Below, in pieces: positions 1 through 4,853 of a DNA stretch of 5,655 nucleotides. The stretch is from Thermoflexales bacterium (GTDB lineage Bacteria > Chloroflexota > Anaerolineae > B4-G1 > SLSP01). The notes beneath the pieces were generated by a model. That model did not search any database, had not been told where the DNA came from, and was given only the letters and a program-made list of their open reading frames with translations. Positions within the stretch are counted from its first letter, which is position 1. Each line of letters begins with the position of its first letter. Location of the stretch: positions 1-5,655 of the forward strand of contig WFQZ01000225.1 in assembly GCA_015486785.1 (NCBI GenBank), in the 5' to 3' direction. The position numbers and the translations under genes are program-made.

Positions 1-1
1 C

Positions 2-1027
2 TCCGAACTCATCCACCACATACGAGATCAAAGCCCCGGCTTCCAAATAGCCGATTTCGTGCTGATGGGTGTAGAAATCCTGCCCCAGCGCGGCCAGCGG
101 GATGTAACGCCCCGTCTGGAGCAAAGCCGCCGCCTTGCGCGGCAGCGACTCCAAGCGATAGTGACCTCCGGCCACGTAAACCGCCAGCCCTTCCCGCAAC
201 AGCGAGGGCGCGTCGCGGCAGCCGATGGCATCATCCAGGCGATGAGTCAGCTCGTGGCGCAGCACAATGCCCAAACCGGTCGGCGCATAATTCCGGTCGG
301 TGTACGTCACCGCTACCCACTGCGAGGTAGCATATCCGCCCTGCCCCAGCACCCGATCCAGGAAGTAGAAGTCCACCGGCTCATCCGGCTCGCCGAATCG
401 CGTGGTGACGGCGTGATACGCCTCATCCGCCACCGCCACGATGTGCGATAAATCGCGTGCCGCAGCGGAATGAGTGAGGTAATGCAAACGCAGCTCGTGA
501 GTCTCGGTAACAGCCCACCGCGCGGCAGGCTCCGGCGGCAGCAAATCCGCCGCCGCCAGCACCGGCGAGGTCTCGACCCACGTCTCCGTGAGCGGACGCC
601 CGCCTTCGGGCGGCAAACTCAGCGTGACGGTAAACGCCAGCGAGTGGGTGTCCGTGGGGACCGTCCAAAGCCACACGCCGCGTGCGCGAGGGCGCATATC
701 GAACCCCTGAGAAACCACCGCCGCTTGCCACGTCGTCCCGCCGGGGAAAGCCACCGTCACCGTCGCCGTACCCGTGGGCCGCAGCGCAGGCGCGATGTTC
801 AAGCTCAAACGATCCCCGCCCGCCGGCGGATCGGGGAACACCAACACCTCCGGCACGGTCAACGTGGGCGCGGGAGAGGGCCGTAGCGGGGTCACATCCG
901 TGGGAGGCACAGCCTGCACCTGCGAAAGGTGGGGCGTGGGCGTGAAAGTGGGCCTGGCGGCGGGCGCAGGGAGCGACGGCGCACACGCAGTCAACAGCAA
1001 CAGCAGCAGGGCACCCAATCGCCTCAA
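2..1027 (-). CDS. Putative membrane-anchored lipoprotein metallopeptidase (peptidase MA-like gluzincin), partial at its C-terminus
   Basis: I translated this frame by hand from 1027 down to 2: it is open for 342 codons and leaves the window without a stop. The start is a TTG at 1027–1025, preceded by AGGGGG at 1039–1034 (6-nt spacing). Residues 1–15 form a lipoprotein signal: MRR, a Leu-rich core, then the lipobox LTAC with Cys15 as the lipidation site. A Pro/Thr-rich linker follows to about residue 60, then a beta-rich, possibly Ig-like stretch (about 60–165), then the peptidase-like domain from about 175. It carries HELTH at 258–262 (two zinc His and the catalytic Glu) and REGLAVYV with Glu279 as the likely third zinc ligand, the pattern of the peptidase MA / M1-like gluzincin group. 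A later segment, YLEAGALISYVVDEFG, fits the helix after the active site. It is probably an exported, lipid-anchored zinc peptidase; the substrate is unknown. The TTG overlaps the dgkA stop by two bases, implying translational coupling. Confidence 0.85.
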   Translation of the reverse strand, partial: MRRLGALLLLLLTACAPSLPAPAARPTFTPTPHLSQVQAVPPTDVTPLRPSPAPTLTVPEVLVFPDPPAGGDRLSLNIAPALRPTGTATVTVAFPGGTTWQAAVVSQGFDMRPRARGVWLWTVPTDTHSLAFTVTLSLPPEGGRPLTETWVETSPVLAAADLLPPEPAARWAVTETHELRLHYLTHSAAARDLSHIVAVADEAYHAVTTRFGEPDEPVDFYFLDRVLGQGGYATSQWVAVTYTDRNYAPTGLGIVLRHELTHRLDDAIGCRDAPSLLREGLAVYVAGGHYRLESLPRKAAALLQTGRYIPLAALGQDFYTHQHEIGYLEAGALISYVVDEFG

Positions 1028-1413
1028 CGCCAGCCCCCTAAAAAGCGCAGCAACGGCGGCCCGAAGAGCAGCACGCCCACCGCCACCGCGATGAACGCCA
1101 CCAACAGCACCGCCCCGGCGGCCACATCCTTCGCCTGCTTCGCCAGCGGATGGTACGTCGGAGAGACCAAATCCACCAGCGTCTCGGCCACCGTGTTAGC
1201 CATCTCCACCGCCAACACCAGCCCCACGGTCAAGAGAAGCGCGACCCATTCCCAGCGGGTCAAACGCACCACCCAACCGGCAACGCCCATCACGCCCGCC
1301 GCCAGCAAATGCAAGCGGAAGTTGCGTTGCGAACGCACCACATAGCATCCTCCATCCCAGGCATGCCGCAAACTGGCGAAAAAATGAGGATTGCGCGGCG
1401 GCGTGTCCATCAT
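1024..1413 (-). CDS. dgkA: Diacylglycerol kinase family protein, probable undecaprenol kinase
   Basis: A 129-residue integral membrane kinase of the DgkA family. In Gram-positive-type members the enzyme phosphorylates undecaprenol with ATP, recycling the lipid carrier used for peptidoglycan and other surface glycans; which lipid is used here is inferred. The family signature is clear: SQRNFRLH at 28–35, the core EMANTVAE at 70–77 with catalytic Glu70 and metal-binding Glu77, DLVSPTYHPLAKQAKD at 81–96, and AAGAV following Asp96. Three hydrophobic segments lie at about 36–50, 56–72 and 97–117, as expected for this small trimeric family. I chose the ATG at 1413–1411, which forms an ATGA overlap with the ybeY stop; the ATG directly after it (1410–1408) is equally possible. 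Earlier in-frame starts would lie inside ybeY and add a Gly-rich extension not typical of the family. No strong Shine-Dalgarno is seen, so coupling to ybeY translation is likely. Confidence 0.93.
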   Translation of the reverse strand: MMDTPPRNPHFFASLRHAWDGGCYVVRSQRNFRLHLLAAGVMGVAGWVVRLTRWEWVALLLTVGLVLAVEMANTVAETLVDLVSPTYHPLAKQAKDVAAGAVLLVAFIAVAVGVLLFGPPLLRFLGGWR

Positions 1414-1874
1414 TCCGGCAAGCGGATGTCCGCGCCCAAGTGCTGCAAGGCCGCCGCCTGAGCCGCCCACATCCGCGCCTTGTCCTCCGGCGTGGCGTGA
1501 TCGTGCCCCAGCAGGTGCAGCGTGCCGTGGACGGCGAGCACCTGAATTTCCTGCGTCAGAGTCCCGCCGGCGGCCTGCGCCTGCGCCTCAGCCCGCTCCA
1601 CCGAGATCACAATGTCGCCCAGGTAGCGCAACTCCCCGACCACCGAAAAAGGGCCGCGCGTGTCATCGGCGAAGGAAAGCACATCCGTGGGGCGATCCAC
1701 CCCACGGAAACGGCGGTTCAGCGATTGCAGCGTCTCGTCATCGCTCAGCACCACCGCCACCTCACAAGATTGTTCCACGCCCGCTTGCTGCAAGACAGTG
1801 ACAACCGCTTGGCGCACCGCATCCGGCGGCACAGCGCACGGGACTTCCATTTGCACCTCAACGATATGTTGCAT
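1410..1874 (-). CDS. ybeY: Endoribonuclease YbeY (16S rRNA maturation / ribosome quality control)
   Basis: A 154-residue member of the UPF0054/YbeY family, single-strand-specific metal-dependent RNases that act in 16S rRNA 3'-end processing and ribosome quality control in the cytoplasm. The zinc motif is intact: HGTLHLLGHDH at 116–126, with His116, His120 and His126 as metal ligands. The conserved upstream block NRRFRGVDRPTDVLSF at 53–68 contains the invariant Arg57 and the PTDVLSF signature, and LGDIVIS at 85–91 is also family-typical. An in-frame TTG at 1889 would add five residues (MRGES), but it lies just in front of a good Shine-Dalgarno, AGAGGTGA at 1886–1879, which positions the ATG at 1874; I therefore use that ATG. 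The gene starts 22 bp after the HD phosphohydrolase stop, and its stop overlaps the dgkA start, so the three are very likely cotranscribed. Confidence 0.96.
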   Translation of the reverse strand: MQHIVEVQMEVPCAVPPDAVRQAVVTVLQQAGVEQSCEVAVVLSDDETLQSLNRRFRGVDRPTDVLSFADDTRGPFSVVGELRYLGDIVISVERAEAQAQAAGGTLTQEIQVLAVHGTLHLLGHDHATPEDKARMWAAQAAALQHLGADIRLPE

Positions 1875-1878
1875 TGAT

Positions 1879-1886
1879 TCACCTCT
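1879..1886 (-). promoter_or_regulatory. Ribosome binding site of ybeY
   Basis: AGAGGTGA on the minus strand matches the 16S rRNA anti-Shine-Dalgarno and ends 4 nt before the ATG at 1874 (7 nt from the GAGG core). It decides between this ATG and the upstream in-frame TTG at 1889. Confidence 0.75.
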
Positions 1887-1896
1887 CAAAAACGCC

Positions 1897-3969
1897 TCAC
1901 TTCTGCGGGGTGGGATATTTCACCCGTGGATGATAGGCTCCCCGCAACAACTCAATGTAAGTCTCCCGCACCACGCTCAACTCATGCACGGTGATAGGAC
2001 ATTCATCCATCTGTCCATCCGCCATCCGTTGCTCAAAAATGTAATCCACCACCTGCGCGATCCCTTCCGAGGTAGTGGGGCGGCGGGCGCGGGTAGCCGC
2101 CTCGCAGCTATCGGCCAGCATCAGCAACAACGTCTCCTTGCTCTGCGGACGCGGGCCGGGGTAACGGAACTGCGCCTCGTCCACCAGACCGACCTCACCG
2201 CCCGCCGCCTCGACCGCCTTGCTGTAAAAGAAACTGACCTTCGTAGTGCCGTGATGCTCCGCAATGAACGCCCGCACTTTCTCCGGCAAATGATACTGCT
2301 GAGCCAACTTCAGGCCATCGGGCACGTGGCGGATCAGAATATCGGCACTGGCGTAAGGGTCAAGCCGTTCGTGCGGATTGTTCAAACCCTGCTGGTTTTC
2401 GGAGAAAAAGTACGGGCGCGCCAGCTTCCCGATGTCGTGGTAATACGCTCCTACCCGCGTGAGCAACGCCTCCGCGCCGATGCGTTCGGCGGCCTGCTCG
2501 GCCAAGCTGGCGACCATCATCACGTGATTGAAGGTGCCGGGCGCCTCGTGCAGCAGCCGTTGCAACAACGGGTGATTGGGACGGCTCAACTCCATCAGGC
2601 GGAAGCTGGTGGTCAAGTCAAACAGTGGGGTGAGCAAAAACAGCCCGCCCACCGTCAACCCGCCGGAGACGATCCCGCTGCTCAAACAAACGCCCACCCA
2701 CAAAGCAACGTCCAACGGCTCCGAGCGCAGCTCGGTCGGCGAAAACGCCAGCAAGCTCAGCGACTCCACAAATCCGGCGAACAAGCCGGCCTTGAAAATA
2801 CTGCCCGTAAACGCATAGCGGGGCAAGATCAACACCGCCGCCAATCCGCCCAGGGCCAGCAGCAGCGCGAAAGAGAGCGAATGCCCGGCGATCCAGCCGC
2901 CGGCACCGGCGAGGAACAACACCGCGCCCAAGGCCGGGCCGGGTCCCACCGTCATCGCGCCCAGCATCCCCAGCGACGCACTGGGGAACAGATACGGCAG
3001 GAGATCGCCGGACGAAGGCAGCAGCAGACGCGCCAGCAGCAGAAATCCGCTCAGCAGGAGCCACGACAGCATCTCCTGACGCGAATCACGCAGCACTGCC
3101 GGGTGGAAACGGTACATGTAAAGCCACAAAGTCATCGTGGAAACCAACGCGAACAACAACGCCGCGCCCACATCAAAAATCCCCCGGCGTCGGGAAGCGG
3201 GATTCAGCTCGTTCATCGCCTCCATATCCAACTCCGAGACCACGCTCCCCTTACGGACGATCACCTCACCGTTGCGCAGCGTGCGGAAGACCGCCCCCAC
3301 CCGCTCCAAGGCTTGCTGACGGGCGGCCTCCGTGGCCGCCGCGTCGTAGAACACGTTGGGGCGGATGAATCGCGCCGTCAACTCCGTGACCAAACCGGCC
3401 TCATCCTGCGCCATGTCAAAAGGGACCATACTGGCCACGTGCGATTGCGCCCCCGGCAACTGATCTTCGCGGATCTCCTCCTGGCGCATCACCTGATCCA
3501 AGAGGCGCAGGAACTCCAACTGCACGCGATTCCAATCCGTTTCCGGCAAGGTGAAAATGAGCGCGGCATCATCACGGGGAAAATCTCGCAGCTCCGGCAC
3601 CGCCAGCACCCAAGCGTACTTCTGAGCGTCCGAGGCATACGTATCGGCCCGCAGCGCGTTGAGGAAAGCCAGCACCTGCCGGGCCCGTTCCAATTGCTGC
3701 CGCGCGACCACCGGATCGGGCGGCGTGTACACCGGCGCGACCTTGCGCACCGCTTCCTCGCGGGCTTGCCGGCTGCGGATCTTGCTCACGAACGTGATGT
3801 CGTGCGAGGCCGTGATGTCGCGGGGCGCGACCTCTCCGACCGCCAGCGAGTACCCATCGGAGAACGAGACCACCAGGACAAACGCCGTGAACACCGTCAG
3901 CCACAACTCATAGAGAAGCTGGCGGCCTCCCCAACTCAGTCCCCCGGTTGATTGTGCGTGCTGGTTCAT
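1897..3969 (-). CDS. pgpH: Membrane HD-domain phosphohydrolase of the 7TMR-HD family, probable c-di-AMP phosphodiesterase (PgpH/YqfF-like)
   Basis: A 690-residue membrane protein with the full PgpH/YqfF layout: TM helix 1 at about 17–37, an extracytoplasmic 7TMR-HDED-type region at about 40–262, a seven-helix membrane domain at about 265–450, and a cytoplasmic HD domain at about 470–680. The HD metal ligands are all present: His482 (FNH), His511-Asp512 (YYHDIGK), His548 (LIRH), His572-His573 (EHHGTTK) and Asp620 (LADS). HDIGKLARPYFFSENQ at 511–526 closely follows the signature of characterised PgpH proteins, which hydrolyse c-di-AMP to pApA. The activity is therefore inferred, but from a complete set of catalytic residues. 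The extracellular domain probably senses an envelope signal. The ATG at 3969 is bounded by an in-frame TGA four codons upstream and has no recognisable Shine-Dalgarno. The gene follows a terminator and heads a tight cluster with ybeY and dgkA, a conserved order. A genome carrying it should also encode a DisA- or CdaA-type cyclase, not seen here. Confidence 0.95.
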   Translation of the reverse strand: MNQHAQSTGGLSWGGRQLLYELWLTVFTAFVLVVSFSDGYSLAVGEVAPRDITASHDITFVSKIRSRQAREEAVRKVAPVYTPPDPVVARQQLERARQVLAFLNALRADTYASDAQKYAWVLAVPELRDFPRDDAALIFTLPETDWNRVQLEFLRLLDQVMRQEEIREDQLPGAQSHVASMVPFDMAQDEAGLVTELTARFIRPNVFYDAAATEAARQQALERVGAVFRTLRNGEVIVRKGSVVSELDMEAMNELNPASRRRGIFDVGAALLFALVSTMTLWLYMYRFHPAVLRDSRQEMLSWLLLSGFLLLARLLLPSSGDLLPYLFPSASLGMLGAMTVGPGPALGAVLFLAGAGGWIAGHSLSFALLLALGGLAAVLILPRYAFTGSIFKAGLFAGFVESLSLLAFSPTELRSEPLDVALWVGVCLSSGIVSGGLTVGGLFLLTPLFDLTTSFRLMELSRPNHPLLQRLLHEAPGTFNHVMMVASLAEQAAERIGAEALLTRVGAYYHDIGKLARPYFFSENQQGLNNPHERLDPYASADILIRHVPDGLKLAQQYHLPEKVRAFIAEHHGTTKVSFFYSKAVEAAGGEVGLVDEAQFRYPGPRPQSKETLLLMLADSCEAATRARRPTTSEGIAQVVDYIFEQRMADGQMDECPITVHELSVVRETYIELLRGAYHPRVKYPTPQK

Positions 3970-3973
3970 GTTC

Positions 3974-3986
3974 GTTGTTCAACAAC
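3974..3986. repeat. 13-bp perfect palindrome just upstream of pgpH
   Basis: GTTGTT and AACAAC flank a single central base, giving perfect 6-bp arms. The element sits directly after the terminator T-tract and ends 4 bp before the pgpH ATG, where a ribosome binding site would normally be. It could be an operator half-site pair, a small RNA hairpin (5-bp stem with a UGA loop), or coincidence. Confidence 0.4.
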
Positions 3987-4019
3987 ACAAAAAGGGAGCC
4001 ACCCTAAGGAGGCCCCCTT
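3985..4019 (-). terminator. Rho-independent terminator downstream of yqeY
   Basis: On the minus-strand RNA, positions 4019–4011 pair with 4000–3992 in a continuous 9-bp GC-rich stem containing one G·U pair. A U·U mismatch and two more G-C pairs close a UUAG loop at 4007–4004. The stem runs into UUUUUGUG (3993–3986). On the plus strand the G·U pair becomes an A×C mismatch, so the element fits the minus strand better. It lies in the 96-bp gap between yqeY and pgpH and should reduce read-through from the rpsU promoter into pgpH. Confidence 0.75.
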
Positions 4020-4043
4020 CATTGCTCGCTCTAAACTGGATTC

Positions 4044-4073
4044 AGGGGCAAAGGCGCGGCCTTTTCTACCCCT
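4044..4073 (-). other. Stem-loop enclosing the yqeY stop codon
   Basis: AGGGG at 4073–4069 pairs with CCCCT at 4048–4044, and AAAGGC at 4064–4059 pairs with GCCTTT at 4055–4050 around a CGC loop, with an asymmetric internal loop (4 nt against 1) between the two stems. The yqeY TAG lies in that internal loop. No U-tract follows, so it is not a classic terminator by itself; it may stabilise the 3' end or act with the terminator downstream. Confidence 0.5.
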
Positions 4074-4518
4074 GGGAGGACAGCAAGTCACGAACGACTC
4101 GGCTGATCGTGCGCCCATCGGCGCGGCCCTTGAGTTGAGGCATGATCACGCGCATCACTTTGCCCATATCGGCGGGTGAACTCGCGCCCACCTCGGCGAT
4201 CACTTGCCGCGCCACCACCGAGACTTCGTCAGCCGAGAGAAGCTGGGGCAAGTACGCCCGCAGAATCTTCAGCTCCACTTCCTCGTCGGCGGCCATTTGC
4301 TCGCGTCCGGCCTGGCGGATCATCTCCAGCGCATCTTCACGGCGACGAGCCTCGCGCCGCAACACTTCCACCATCGCCTCATCATCCAGTTGACCTCCGT
4401 GCTCTACTTCCGCCAACTGGATGGCCGATAACGCCATCCGTAGCACCGCTTTACGGCGCGTATCTCGTGCCCGCAGTGCATCCTTCAAGTCTTGCTGTAA
4501 CTTCGCTTTTAAGTCCAT
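4066..4518 (-). CDS. yqeY: GatB/YqeY domain-containing protein
   Basis: A 150-residue stand-alone YqeY protein, homologous to the C-terminal tRNA-interacting tail domain of GatB, a subunit of the tRNA-dependent amidotransferase. The stand-alone proteins are widespread and their exact role is not established; a link to tRNA or translation is inferred from the GatB relation and from the pairing with rpsU. The sequence is full length and typical: an N-terminal helical part (MDLKAKLQQDLKDALRARD), charged helices around 50–80 (EVLRREARRREDALE), LRAYLPQLLS at 86–95, and the signature GASSPADMGKVM at 111–122 followed by KGRADGRTIS at 130–139. The ATG at 4518 is preceded by AAGGA, which abuts the rpsU stop; only 8 bp separate the genes, so they form one transcription unit. 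The stop codon sits in a stem-loop and a terminator follows. Confidence 0.95.
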   Translation of the reverse strand: MDLKAKLQQDLKDALRARDTRRKAVLRMALSAIQLAEVEHGGQLDDEAMVEVLRREARRREDALEMIRQAGREQMAADEEVELKILRAYLPQLLSADEVSVVARQVIAEVGASSPADMGKVMRVIMPQLKGRADGRTISRVVRDLLSSQG

Positions 4519-4526
4519 AGTTCCTT

Positions 4527-4733
4527 CTAGTACTGCCGACGGCGATCTTTGAGCGATGTACGACGGCTTTTGCGCAGCTTTGCCGCTCGCTTGCGCTTGC
4601 GGATCAAGCTGGGCTGCTCGTAGTAACGACGCTTGCGGATCTCGGAAAGAATCCGGTCGCTCTGCACCTTTTTCTTGAAGCGGCGCAGCAACGAATCGAA
4701 GGATTCCCGCTCATCTGCTACAACGTAAGTCAC
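4527..4733 (-). CDS. rpsU: 30S ribosomal protein S21
   Basis: A small, very basic protein with the S21 signature: a short beta segment (MTYVVADERES), FDSLLRRFKKKV, then RKRRYYEQPS and the Lys/Arg-rich tail RKRKRAAKLRK. S21 binds the 30S platform near the anti-Shine-Dalgarno and helps translation initiation. Two in-frame starts are possible: ATG at 4739 (70 residues) or GTG at 4733 (68 residues). I favour the GTG because AGGAGG at 4747–4742 lies 8 nt from it but only 2 nt from the ATG, and because the resulting N-terminus aligns without extension to E. coli S21 (19 residues from Met to the RRF motif in both, from memory). The gene has its own strong promoter and a structured leader, and yqeY follows 8 bp downstream. 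Confidence 0.95.
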   Translation of the reverse strand: MTYVVADERESFDSLLRRFKKKVQSDRILSEIRKRRYYEQPSLIRKRKRAAKLRKSRRTSLKDRRRQY

Positions 4734-4741
4734 GCCCATCC

Positions 4742-4747
4742 CCTCCT
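4742..4747 (-). promoter_or_regulatory. Strong ribosome binding site of rpsU
   Basis: AGGAGG within AAGGAGGGG is a full consensus Shine-Dalgarno. Its spacing is 8 nt to the GTG at 4733 and 2 nt to the ATG at 4739, which supports the GTG start. Confidence 0.8.
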
Positions 4748-4756
4748 TTCTTGCTC

Positions 4757-4789
4757 CCGATGCGTTCGCACCGGCTAGGTCTCTCCTAA
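4757..4789 (-). promoter_or_regulatory. Structured 5' leader of rpsU with two small hairpins
   Basis: Downstream of the promoter, two adjacent stem-loops can form. UUAGG (4789–4785) pairs with CCUAG (4779–4775) around AGAGA, with one U·G pair. CCGGUGC (4774–4768) pairs with GCAUCGG (4763–4757) around GAAC, with one G·U pair. They abut directly and could stack, ending 9 nt before the Shine-Dalgarno core. This could be an autoregulatory ribosomal protein leader, but I know of no described motif that it matches. Confidence 0.4.
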
Positions 4790-4803
4790 AACAGGGTGCG
4801 CAT

Positions 4804-4831
4804 ATTATAGCGGTCGGAAATTCGTTGTCAA
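4804..4831 (-). promoter_or_regulatory. Consensus sigma-70 promoter of rpsU–yqeY
   Basis: On the minus strand, a perfect -35 TTGACA (4831–4826) and a perfect -10 TATAAT (4809–4804) are separated by 16 bp. The start of transcription is expected around 4799–4796, giving a leader of about 60 nt before rpsU. The -35 begins 22 bp after the stop of the upstream glycosyltransferase gene, in a locally AT-rich patch. It fits a highly expressed ribosomal protein gene. Confidence 0.88.
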
Positions 4832-4853
4832 GACGCCAAATTTTTTGCGCCGC

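Larger units (their letters stand above)
3966..4022 (-). other. Possible 18-codon leader ORF overlapping the pgpH start
   Basis: An ATG at 4022–4020 opens a frame of 18 codons (MKGASLGWLPFCVVEQRT) that spans the whole terminator hairpin and ends in a TGA at 3968–3966. That stop overlaps the pgpH ATG in an ATGA arrangement. The upstream sequence has only weak purine content (GAGCGAG) as a ribosome binding site. The peptide resembles nothing I know. The arrangement would suit translational coupling for a gene lacking its own Shine-Dalgarno, but an ORF this short can arise by chance; treat it as a hypothesis. Confidence 0.25.

Noticed and set aside
423..986. A 187-codon minus-strand frame with an ATG start
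   Set aside because: It is out of frame with the lipoprotein peptidase occupying the same bases and gives a low-complexity Gly/Ala/Arg-rich product. The peptidase frame has a lipobox, HELTH and a Shine-Dalgarno.
1414..1470. Longer N-terminus for dgkA starting inside ybeY
   Set aside because: It would add 19 Gly-rich residues absent from the family and overlap ybeY by about 60 bases; the ATGA overlap start is the better choice.
1660..3951. A 763-codon open frame on the plus strand
   Set aside because: It lies antisense to pgpH and ybeY, which have full family signatures. Its product is rich in Gln, Arg and His with no recognisable domain, typical of the mirror frame of a GC-rich gene.
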